The position numbers and the translations under genes were made by a program. The notes beneath the pieces are model-generated. The model saw nothing but the letters and a program-made list of their open reading frames with translations. It was not told where the DNA came from and made no database searches. This document shows, piece by piece, positions 53,967 to 64,000 of a stretch of DNA of 64,000 bases. The stretch is taken from NCBI RefSeq assembly GCF_005954645.2, contig NZ_CP040695.2, positions 1,426,001 to 1,490,000 on the forward strand, given 5' to 3'. The stretch's first letter is position 1. Each line of letters begins with the position of its first letter. The DNA comes from Nocardioides sp. S-1144. Lineage in GTDB: Bacteria; Actinomycetota; Actinomycetes; Propionibacteriales; Nocardioidaceae.

Positions 53967-54746
53967 CTAGAAGGACCAGCTCGCGACGACGTCGGCGTGG
54001 ACGTCGTCCGACGCGGCGGCCACCAGGACGCCGGGGTGCGGGGTGCGGGGGTCGTAGGCCTCGCCGGACGGCGTCCGCAGGGTGCCGCCGGCCTCGGTGA
54101 GCAGGAGCCCGCCGGGGGCGTGGTCCCAGGGCATGGTGCCGCCGTAGAGCAGGTAGTCGGCCGCCCCGGACACCAGCTGGGGGTAGTCGACGCCGCAGCA
54201 CACCCACGACAGCTCGAGCGGGCGGCGCCCCTCGAGGGCCTGCCCGACCCAGGCCCGGCGCGAGGTGACCCCGCGCCAGGTCGACGGCGGACCGGCCGGC
54301 GGCGTGACCACGAGCGGCTCGCCGTTGCGCGACGCGCCGGCGCCGAGCTCGGCGACGTAGGCGACCTCGTGCTGCGGCTGCCAGATCCACGAGCGGACGA
54401 CGACCCCGTCGCGCAGCTCGGCGGCCATCACGGCGTGGTCGGGGGAGCCGTTGACGAAGTTCTTGGTGCCGTCGACCGGGTCGACGGTGAAGGCGTGCGC
54501 GGCGGTGGCGTACCGGTCGCCGAGGCTCGGGTCGGCCGCGAAGGCCTCCTCGCCGAGCACGACGGCGTCCGGGTAGGCCTCCAGGAGCGCGGCGGTGATG
54601 AGCACCTCGGCCTCGTGGTCGGCCACGGTCACGAGGTCGCCGGGCTTCTTCTCGCTGATCTGGTCGGCGTCGAGGGAGCGGAAGCGAGGCGTGATGACCT
54701 CGGCGGCGACGTCCTGGAGGAGAGTGGTGATGGCGTCGGTCTGCAC
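53967..54746 (-). CDS. inositol monophosphatase-family phosphatase
   Basis: 259 residues. Metal-binding motifs: VLGEEAFAAD near 78, VDPVDGTKNFVNG near 105, and MPWDHAPGGLLLTEAGG near 205. The family includes inositol-1-phosphatase, histidinol-phosphatase HisN and fructose bisphosphatase-like enzymes; I cannot separate these by eye, though length and the TKNF signature fit HisN-like proteins. GTG 54746 is 6 nt after TACTGT (54753-54758). Divergent from the glycosyltransferase operon. Confidence 0.88.
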   Translation of the reverse strand: MQTDAITTLLQDVAAEVITPRFRSLDADQISEKKPGDLVTVADHEAEVLITAALLEAYPDAVVLGEEAFAADPSLGDRYATAAHAFTVDPVDGTKNFVNGSPDHAVMAAELRDGVVVRSWIWQPQHEVAYVAELGAGASRNGEPLVVTPPAGPPSTWRGVTSRRAWVGQALEGRRPLELSWVCCGVDYPQLVSGAADYLLYGGTMPWDHAPGGLLLTEAGGTLRTPSGEAYDPRTPHPGVLVAAASDDVHADVVASWSF

Positions 54747-54795
54747 GCCACCACAGTAGGGCCGCCCCTCCGGACCACCCAGTAGGGTCGGCGTC

Positions 54796-55707
54796 GTGCA
54801 GGTCGTGGCGGTGGTGGTGACGTTCAACCGGCTGCCCCTCCTCGAACGGCTGCTCGACCGGCTCCTGGAGGTGCGGGAGGTCGCCGAGGTGCTCGTGGTC
54901 GACAACGCCTCCACCGACGGCACGGGGGAGTGGCTGCGCGGCCGGTTCCCCCACGGCGGCCCCGACCGCGTCCGGACCCGGACCCTCGACTCCAACACCG
55001 GCGGCGCGGGCGGCTTCGCCACCGGGCTCACCTGGGCGATGGAGCGCGACGCCGACCGCGTCTGGCTGATGGACGACGACGCCGTGCCGGAGCCCGACTG
55101 CCTCGCGCTGCTCCTCGAGCGGCCCGACCTCGACTTCTGGGGCCCGGCCGTGGTCGCGGAGCAGGACGCCTCCCGCCTGTGCTTCCCGATCCGGCTCCCC
55201 GGCGGCACCCGGGTGGTGCACCGGATGGCCGAGGTCGAGGCCGCCGCGCGCGACGGGCTGATCCCGGGCGTGGTGATCCCGTTCAACGGCGTCCTGGTGA
55301 CCCGCGAGCTCGTCGAGCGGATCGGCGTCCCGCGGGCGGAGTTCTTCATCTGGGGCGACGACGTCGAGTACCTCTGGCGGGCCGAGCGGGCCGGCGCCCG
55401 GATCGCGACCGTCGTCGAGGCGATCTTCACCAACCCGGCCACCGACGACCTCGGCACCCCGATGATGTTCGGCCGCACGACGTACAACCACACGCCCAGC
55501 GACCTCAAGCACTACTGCATGGCCCGCAACAACACCGTCAACCTGCGCGACTACCGCGGCTGGCCGTTCGTGCTGATGTTCTGGGTCAAGACCGTCTGGT
55601 TCTACCTGTTCACCCGCCGCCGGCCGGGCCGGATCGCGATGAGCGCGCGGGCGGCGTGGGCCGGGCTGCGCGGCGACTTCACCGGGCACCGGAAGTACCT
55701 GGCGTGA
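54796..55707 (+). CDS. GT2 galactofuranosyltransferase, GlfT1-like (first)
   Basis: 303 residues, GT-A fold. N-terminal VVAVVVTFNRLPLLERLLD, DNASTDGTGEWL, the NTGGAGGFATGLTWAM loop typical of GlfT1-like enzymes, and metal-binding DDD in VWLMDDDAVPEPDCL. C-terminal amphipathic helices (TVWFYLFTRRRPGR) attach it to the membrane. In mycobacteria GlfT1 adds the first galactofuranoses to the lipid-linked primer. The GTG at 54796 follows TAGGGT (54783-54788) by 7 nt. Overlaps the next GT2 gene by 4 nt. Confidence 0.88.
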   Translation: MQVVAVVVTFNRLPLLERLLDRLLEVREVAEVLVVDNASTDGTGEWLRGRFPHGGPDRVRTRTLDSNTGGAGGFATGLTWAMERDADRVWLMDDDAVPEPDCLALLLERPDLDFWGPAVVAEQDASRLCFPIRLPGGTRVVHRMAEVEAAARDGLIPGVVIPFNGVLVTRELVERIGVPRAEFFIWGDDVEYLWRAERAGARIATVVEAIFTNPATDDLGTPMMFGRTTYNHTPSDLKHYCMARNNTVNLRDYRGWPFVLMFWVKTVWFYLFTRRRPGRIAMSARAAWAGLRGDFTGHRKYLA

Positions 55708-56612
55708 GCGCGGCCGAGACGGTCGCGGTCGTCGTGGTGACCTACAACCGCGCCGACCTGCTCGAGGGCATGCTCGCCGGCCTGGCCGCGCTCGAGCCGG
55801 CGCCCGACGCGGTGATCGTGGTCGACAACCACAGCGACGACCACACCGCCGACGTCCTCGCCCGGGCCGGTCTCCCGGGGCTGCAGGTGCTCCGCACCGA
55901 CGACAACCTGGGCGGTGCCGGCGGCTTCCACCTCGCCGTCCGCACGGCCCACGAGCAGGGCTACGACCGGATCTGGCTGATGGACGACGACGTCCTCCCC
56001 GCGCCCGACTGCCTGGCCAGGCTGATGGCGGTCGACGAGGCCTGCCTGACGTCGGTGCGCGAGGACCGCAGCGGCGCCCTGGTCGAGAAGGCCGCGACCC
56101 GCTTCGACCTACGCAACCCGCTAGCGATCAAGCCGAAGACCGCGATGGTCGAGACCGACTTCGGCACCCGCGCGGCGATGCCCGAGCTGGTCGAGGTGCA
56201 GAACGTCGCCTTCGAGGGCTTCCTGGTGCGCCGCGAGGTCGTCGACGCGATCGGGCTGCCCGACCCGGCCTACTTCATCTTCTACGACGACGTCGACTTC
56301 GCCGTGCGCGCCCGTCGCGCCGGGTACCGCATCTGGGCGGTCCGCGACGCCGTCCTGGTGCGCCGGCTCGACTTCGACCAGCAGCACGACCTGGCGGGCT
56401 GGAAGGGGTACTACATGTACCGCAACCTGTTCGTCGTGCACCGCCGCTACGGCGAGAACGCGCTGGTGCGGGCCAAGCCGTGGCTGATCGCGCTGGCCGT
56501 CGTCCTGCTCAGCCCGCTGCGCGGTGGCCGGGCCGAGGCCCGCAACGTCGTCCGCGCGGCCCGGGACTCGCGCACCCTGACCCGGCTCTCACCCGAGGCC
56601 CGCCCCCGCTGA
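55704..56612 (+). CDS. GT2 galactofuranosyltransferase, GlfT1-like (second)
   Basis: 302 residues, a close structural parallel of the preceding gene (AVVVVTYNRADLLEGML, DNLGGAGGFHLAVRTA, IWLMDDDVLPAPDCLARL), so the pair probably arose by duplication. Two related enzymes suggest successive sugar additions or different linkages. It starts at GTG 55704, overlapping the previous stop (GTGA). Its own stop codon is the first two bases of a palindromic repeat array. Confidence 0.88.
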   Translation: MSAAETVAVVVVTYNRADLLEGMLAGLAALEPAPDAVIVVDNHSDDHTADVLARAGLPGLQVLRTDDNLGGAGGFHLAVRTAHEQGYDRIWLMDDDVLPAPDCLARLMAVDEACLTSVREDRSGALVEKAATRFDLRNPLAIKPKTAMVETDFGTRAAMPELVEVQNVAFEGFLVRREVVDAIGLPDPAYFIFYDDVDFAVRARRAGYRIWAVRDAVLVRRLDFDQQHDLAGWKGYYMYRNLFVVHRRYGENALVRAKPWLIALAVVLLSPLRGGRAEARNVVRAARDSRTLTRLSPEARPR

Positions 56613-56765
56613 CCCGTCCCTGATCAGCGACGGGTCGGCACCAAACTCGCGCTGACCCGTCAGTGATCAGCGACGGGTCGGCACGAAAAGCCCGCTGACC
56701 CGTCAGTGATCAGCGACGGGTCGGCACCAAATCCGCGGTGACCCGTCAGTGATCAGCGACGGGTC
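56611..56765. repeat. 43-bp tandem repeat, four copies, same palindrome as at 223-420
   Basis: Copies start at 56611, 56654, 56697 and 56740, exactly 43 bp apart. Each has GACCCGTC, a core TGATCA, and GACGGGTC. Linkers differ from the first locus (GGCACCAAA-type instead of ACCTCACC-type). The array spans the whole gap between the convergent GT2 and PAP2 genes. Confidence 0.9.
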
Positions 56766-56769
56766 AGGG

Positions 56770-57846
56770 TCAGGCGACGGGGGTGGAGGTGACCTCGTCG
56801 GTGACCTCGGCGCGCTTGAGCCGGGGACGGAGCCCGTCGTGGTTGCCGGTGGCGAGGGCGGCGAGCCAGACGGTGACCGACCCGAGGGCGACGCCGCCGA
56901 GGACGTCGACGAAGTAGTGCCAGCCGAGGTAGAGGGTGGCCACGATCGTGAGGCCGAGGAAGACCCACGACACCACGCGGATCCAGCGCGCCAGGCCGAC
57001 GTACTGGGCGAAGACGCAGATCGTCACCATGATCCCGGTGTGCAGCGACGGGAAGGCCGCGATCGTCTGCAGGGTGCCGGAGCCGAAGACGTCGCCGACG
57101 ACCGCGACGCGGTCGTCCCACATGCTGTTGGCGAGGTCGGTGTTGTAGGTGTGGTCGAGGGCGTCGAACTGGCCGCGCTGGGCGGTGGTGTACACCGGGC
57201 CGACCGACGGCAGCATCAGGTAGACCGCCGCGCCGAGCAGCCAGTCGAAGGCCACCGCGGTGACGTACCACGAGCTGGCGGTCCGCGACCGGGTCCAGAC
57301 CAGCGCGATCGCGATGCTCACCGGCACCAGGGCGATCCAGATGAAGTAGACGCCGGAGAAGACGTGCGAGGCGATGCCGGTGCCGAAGAGGTCGTGCATC
57401 AGGACGGCGGGGTCGTGGCCGAACCACAGCACCTGGTCGATCTTGCGGAACTCGGCGTCCCAGTTGTGGCCGTTGACGAACGGCACGAAGCTCTTGAGGT
57501 TCCGGAAGGCGGCGTAGGTGAGGTACCAGGCGCCGATGCCGCTCAGCGCGAAGAGCCAGTGCGCCTTGGTCCAGCGCTCGCGCATGATCCCGCGCAGCGT
57601 CTCGACCGCGCCCCGGGAGCCGTGGGTCAGGCGCCAGACCAGCCGCGGCAGGACGTCGAGCGCGATGGCGCCGAAGACGATCGCCGGGAAGCGGATGTAG
57701 CCGGGCACGAAGTTGTCGGGGTCGCGGATCGGCAGCTCGGCGACGGCGGCGAACACGACGGTCGCGACCGCCATGGCGATGCCGGCCGCCCAGGCGTACC
57801 CGAAGTTGCGCTCGAGAACGGCGCGCACGCCCACAGACTCCTGCAT
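56770..57846 (-). CDS. PAP2-superfamily membrane phosphatase
   Basis: 358 residues with about eight helices. The PAP2 signature is spread over MLPSVGPVYTT, the second motif FPSLHTGIMVT (Ser-Leu-His) near 265, and LGWHYFVDVLGGVALG near 315. Members dephosphorylate polyprenyl or inositol lipids, or act as inositol phosphotransferases in mycobacterial cell-wall synthesis. Its place inside a galactan locus suggests lipid carrier recycling (inference). ATG 57846 is 7 nt after TAAACT (57854-57859). Confidence 0.88.
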   Translation of the reverse strand: MQESVGVRAVLERNFGYAWAAGIAMAVATVVFAAVAELPIRDPDNFVPGYIRFPAIVFGAIALDVLPRLVWRLTHGSRGAVETLRGIMRERWTKAHWLFALSGIGAWYLTYAAFRNLKSFVPFVNGHNWDAEFRKIDQVLWFGHDPAVLMHDLFGTGIASHVFSGVYFIWIALVPVSIAIALVWTRSRTASSWYVTAVAFDWLLGAAVYLMLPSVGPVYTTAQRGQFDALDHTYNTDLANSMWDDRVAVVGDVFGSGTLQTIAAFPSLHTGIMVTICVFAQYVGLARWIRVVSWVFLGLTIVATLYLGWHYFVDVLGGVALGSVTVWLAALATGNHDGLRPRLKRAEVTDEVTSTPVA

Positions 57847-58011
57847 GGGCCCGAGTTTACGCGTCGTGGCCCGCCACGACGGCATCCTCGGACCCGGCGT
57901 GGGCGGGGTCACGCCCGGTCGCGCCCGCGCCCGCGCGGGCGCCGAACCGTGGTTGTGACACGGTCGTGGGCGTTGCGGAATCGGGGGAGGCTGGTGGCAT
58001 CCGTAGACTGA

Positions 58012-61307
<3,296 letters not shown>

Positions 61308-61317
61308 GCGAGATGCG

Positions 61318-62208
61318 ATGACCGACACCACCACCGACGCGGCGCGGGCGCAGGCCGAGAAGGACCTGCCGCCGCTGGCCCCGCCGACGGCCGACAACGG
61401 GCTCAAGGCGGTCTTCCAGCGGCGCTACCTGCTCAAGCTGCTGGTGACGCGCGAGATCAGTGCGCGCTACCAGGGCTCGGTGCTCGGTCTGCTGTGGTCC
61501 TACATCAACCCGCTGTCGCAGTTCTGCATCTACTTCTTCATCATGGGCACGATCTTCGCCCTGCACCGGAACGTGCCGAACTTCGCCATCCACATCTTCT
61601 CGGCGCTGATCATCGTCCACTTCTTCAACGAGACGTTCAACGCCGGCACCCGCTCGATCGTGCGCAACCGCCAGATCGTGCAGAAGATGGCGATGCCGCG
61701 GGAGATGTTCCCCGTCGCCTCGATGCTGGTCTCTCTGTACCACGTGCTCCCGCAGGTGGTGATCCTCGTGGTGGCCTGCCTGTTCTCCGGCTGGCGACCC
61801 GACGTCACCGGGGTCGTCTGCTTCTTCATCGCCCTGGTCCTGATCAGCGTGCTCGGCACCGGGCTGGCGCTGATGTTCAGCGCGGCCAACGTGTTCTTCC
61901 GCGACGTCGGCAGCGTGGTGGCCATCCTGACCAACGTGGTGCGCTTCGGCGTGCCGATGATCTACAGCTACGAGATGGTCGACCAGCGGTTCGGCAGCTT
62001 CGCGCCCTACTACATGCTGAACCCGCTCGCGAACGCCGTGATCCTGTTCCAGCGGGCGTTCTGGACCGGCAGCACGACGCAGGAGACGGTCATGCCCGAC
62101 CACCTCGTCGAGCGGGGGCTGGTGATGGTCCTGGTCTCCGTGGTGGTGCTGGGCATCGGCCAGCTGGTGTTCAGCCGGCTCGAGAACAAGATCCCCGAGA
62201 GGCTCTGA
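61318..62208 (+). CDS. ABC-2 transporter permease, Wzm type (galactan export)
   Basis: 296 residues with six helices. After a 35-residue cytoplasmic tail comes RRYLLKLLVTREISARYQGSVLGLLWSYINPLSQ, the Wzm/TagG signature, then helices ending in LVFSRLENKIPERL. It pairs with the ATPase encoded 1 nt downstream to move lipid-linked galactan across the membrane. Ten nt separate it from the GlfT2-like gene. Confidence 0.93.
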   Translation: MTDTTTDAARAQAEKDLPPLAPPTADNGLKAVFQRRYLLKLLVTREISARYQGSVLGLLWSYINPLSQFCIYFFIMGTIFALHRNVPNFAIHIFSALIIVHFFNETFNAGTRSIVRNRQIVQKMAMPREMFPVASMLVSLYHVLPQVVILVVACLFSGWRPDVTGVVCFFIALVLISVLGTGLALMFSAANVFFRDVGSVVAILTNVVRFGVPMIYSYEMVDQRFGSFAPYYMLNPLANAVILFQRAFWTGSTTQETVMPDHLVERGLVMVLVSVVVLGIGQLVFSRLENKIPERL

Positions 62209-62209
62209 C

Positions 62210-62989
62210 GTGGTCGACTCCATCCGCGTGGAGCACGCGACGAAGACCTTCACCAAGCGCTACCAGCGCACCCTCAAGCAGATCACCGTCGCCAAGCTGC
62301 GCGGCAACCAGACCATCGCCGAGTTCAACGCCGTCGACGACGTGTCGTTCACCGTCGAGCAGGGCGAGTCGATCGGCCTGATGGGCCTCAACGGCTCCGG
62401 CAAGAGCACGCTGCTGAAGATGATCAACGGCGTGATGCGACCCGACACCGGCTCGATCCTCACGCGCGGGCGGATCGCCGGGCTGATCGCGACCGGGGCG
62501 GGGTTCCACCCGCAGCTCACCGGCCGCGACAACCTCGAGCTCAACGCCGCCATCCTCGGCATGACCGAGAAGGAGCTGGCCCGCAAGTTCGACGCGATCG
62601 TCGACTTCGCCGGGCTCGAGGACAAGCTCGACACCCAGGTCGGCCACTACTCCTCGGGACAGAGCGCGCGGCTGGGCTTCTCGATCGCCATCCACGTCGA
62701 CTCCGACATCTTCCTCGCCGACGAGGTCCTCGCGGTGGGGGACCGGCCGTTCAAGAAGAAGTGCCTGGCCCGGATGGGCGAGATCCGCGACAGCGGTCGC
62801 ACCCTGTTCTACGTCTCGCACTCGGCCGGCTCGGTGCGCCGGATGTGCTCGCGCGTCCTGGTGCTCGAGGAGGGCCGGCTGGCCTACGACGGACCGGTCG
62901 ACGCCGGCATCCGCTTCCTCGAGTACGACGACGACGTCACGCCCGAGAACGAGGAGGAGATGGACGAGGAGCTCGGCGCCGACATCTGA
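62210..62989 (+). CDS. ABC transporter ATPase, Wzt type (galactan export)
   Basis: 259 residues. Walker A LNGSGKSTLLK near 62, a polysaccharide-exporter type signature loop YSSGQSARLGFSIAIHVDSDIFLADEVLAVGD near 145-175 with Walker B, and YVSHSAGSVRRMCSRVLVLEEGRL. It lacks a long C-terminal carbohydrate-binding domain, so export does not need a terminally capped glycan. The acidic C-terminal tail ends in EEEMDEELGADI. Starts at GTG 62210 directly after the permease stop. Confidence 0.95.
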   Translation: MVDSIRVEHATKTFTKRYQRTLKQITVAKLRGNQTIAEFNAVDDVSFTVEQGESIGLMGLNGSGKSTLLKMINGVMRPDTGSILTRGRIAGLIATGAGFHPQLTGRDNLELNAAILGMTEKELARKFDAIVDFAGLEDKLDTQVGHYSSGQSARLGFSIAIHVDSDIFLADEVLAVGDRPFKKKCLARMGEIRDSGRTLFYVSHSAGSVRRMCSRVLVLEEGRLAYDGPVDAGIRFLEYDDDVTPENEEEMDEELGADI

Positions 62990-63085
62990 GTCGGCCCGAC
63001 CCGCAGAGTTGACAAATCTCTGGTCCAGCGGCGTGTCGAGTGGAAATTACAGTCGTGTAGTTACTCAGGTTCTCTTCCCAACTCC

Positions 63086-63120
63086 TGTGACTGATGTGAA
63101 AGTTGCGTCTCGTGTGACTC
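63086..63120 (+). promoter_or_regulatory. direct repeats before the amidase-like gene
   Basis: TGTGACTGA and TGTGAAAGT are adjacent 9-mers (63086-63103), and a third TGTGACTC follows at 63113-63120. They match the repeats between the LCP genes. The 159-bp region is AT-richer than its surroundings and includes TTGACA at 63009-63014 without a convincing -10 box at normal spacing. Confidence 0.45.
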
Positions 63121-63148
63121 TTCCCCTCGCACTGGAGCTGCTGAAAAC

Positions 63149-64000
63149 ATGTCATCTGAGAACGTCACGACCACCCACCCCAAGCACCCGCGGTTCGTCA
63201 CCGCGTGCCAGCAGCTGCTGGTCCTCGGCGTCATCTGCGCCGTCCTGACGCCCGCCGCCCGGGTCATCTCGATCGAGCTGGGCCCGGCCCCCGACGGCGC
63301 CGGATCGACGCCGTCCGGCACGGCCGCGGCCACCCCCTCGCTCGAGTTCGCCGCCTACGCCGCGGCCCAGCAGGTCCCGACGCTGGTGCCCTCCGAGGTC
63401 GTCGACCCGACGGTGCGCGAGGTCCCGCTGACCGCGCCCCGCGGCGCCCGGATCGCTCCCGGCATGCTCGCCGCGCGGGCCACCCTGAAGCGCGGCGGTG
63501 CGACCGAGCTGGTCAGCACGCCGCAGAAGGTCACCGGCTACGGCGCGGTCGGCGTGACGTGGGAGCACGGCGCCGTCGTCCCCGACGACGAGATCGCCAT
63601 CCAGGTCCGCACCCGCGACGAGGCCGGCTGGTCGTCGTGGCTCGACATGGAGTACCACGACGACCACGGTCCCGACCCCGACAGCCGGGAGGCCAGGAAG
63701 GCCCGTCCCGGCACCGACGAGCTGCTCGTCGGCGAGGTCGACGACGTCCAGGTGAAGATCGTCAGCGACGCCGCCGCGCCGCCCGACGTGAAGCTCGCCG
63801 TCATCGACCCGGGCGTGGCCGAGGAGTCGGCCAAGGAGCTGCCGACGATCGAGACCGGTCCCAGCCAGGGCACCGGCGGTACCGGAACCGGCAGCGGCAC
63901 CGCGGCCCCCGCCAGCACGACCGGGGACGGCGCCATGGCGTCGTCGGCCGGCGACCTCGAGCTCGCCGCCGCGACCTACACCCCCCGGCCGGTCATCTAC
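63149..64000 (+). CDS. exported peptidoglycan amidase-like protein, N-terminal part
   Basis: The first 284 codons are in the window and the frame is open at the edge. Residues 15-45 (RFVTACQQLLVLGVICAVLTPAARVISI) are a signal peptide or anchor. Then comes a domain with VTGYGAVGVTWEHGAVVPDDEIAIQVRTRDEAGWSSW and PGTDELLVGEVDDVQVKI, a low-complexity Gly/Thr linker, and YTPRPVIY at the edge. In actinobacteria this N-terminal region precedes an N-acetylmuramoyl-L-alanine amidase (PGRP-like) domain; that domain lies outside the window, so the activity is inferred. ATG 63149 has no strong ribosome site. Confidence 0.78.
   Translation, partial: MSSENVTTTHPKHPRFVTACQQLLVLGVICAVLTPAARVISIELGPAPDGAGSTPSGTAAATPSLEFAAYAAAQQVPTLVPSEVVDPTVREVPLTAPRGARIAPGMLAARATLKRGGATELVSTPQKVTGYGAVGVTWEHGAVVPDDEIAIQVRTRDEAGWSSWLDMEYHDDHGPDPDSREARKARPGTDELLVGEVDDVQVKIVSDAAAPPDVKLAVIDPGVAEESAKELPTIETGPSQGTGGTGTGSGTAAPASTTGDGAMASSAGDLELAAATYTPRPVIY

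Overview
The window is a chromosomal stretch of a very GC-rich actinobacterium, most probably Nocardioides or a close relative in Nocardioidaceae (inference). Reasons: strong GC bias at third codon positions; an acyl-CoA carboxylase beta subunit followed by the small actinobacterial epsilon subunit; a galactofuranan locus (glf, GlfT2-like, two GlfT1-like transferases, Wzm/Wzt); two LytR-CpsA-Psr proteins; and at least 19 genes that look leaderless, with a TANNNT box 6-8 nt before the start codon. I see no tRNA, rRNA, CRISPR array or phage.

Layout. 0-8.6 kb: end of a SpoIID-like gene, a 43-bp palindromic repeat array, pyruvate carboxylase, an operon of two PH-domain membrane proteins plus homocysteine methyltransferase, and threonine ammonia-lyase. 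8.7-12.1 kb: a tiny membrane protein, a secreted/anchored protein and a TetR-controlled FAD dehydrogenase. 12.1-23.1 kb: an eleven-gene catabolic operon read away from a GntR regulator. It encodes a molybdenum hydroxylase whose large subunit is split into two genes, its CoxD/CoxE/XdhC-type maturation factors, a lactonase-type amidohydrolase, an FAH-family hydrolase, a YciI protein and glycerate kinase. A promoter and a perfect 20-bp palindrome lie just in front of the operon. 23.1-38.9 kb: BenE-type transporter, biotin-dependent carboxylase subunits, biotin ligase, acyl-CoA dehydrogenase, an OFA transporter with a 33-residue partner, Maf, a 1-kb repeat array, adenylate cyclase and purK (purE follows to 39.4 kb). 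39.4-46.8 kb: membrane acyltransferases, then a two-component system and, upstream on the same strand, a D,D-dipeptidase / racemase / D-Ala ligase operon resembling the parts list of VanC-type resistance. 46.9-53 kb: ArfB, a sigma factor, enoyl-CoA hydratase and divergent LCP genes. 52.6-53.9 kb: an IS481-family element whose transposase lacks the catalytic Glu, inserted in a 51-bp repeat array. 54-64 kb: cell-wall galactan synthesis and export, and the start of a peptidoglycan amidase-like protein.

Themes. All three convergent gene junctions wide enough to hold one carry a tandem array of palindromes, while the other five convergent junctions have 41 bp or less. Two of these arrays, 56 kb apart, share the same 43-bp period and the same palindrome. 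Two genes (the BenE transporter and the adenylate cyclase) have no ATG/GTG/TTG at the expected start and probably use ATC and CTG. The best candidates for undescribed biology are the split molybdenum-hydroxylase operon, the Van-like operon and the palindrome arrays.
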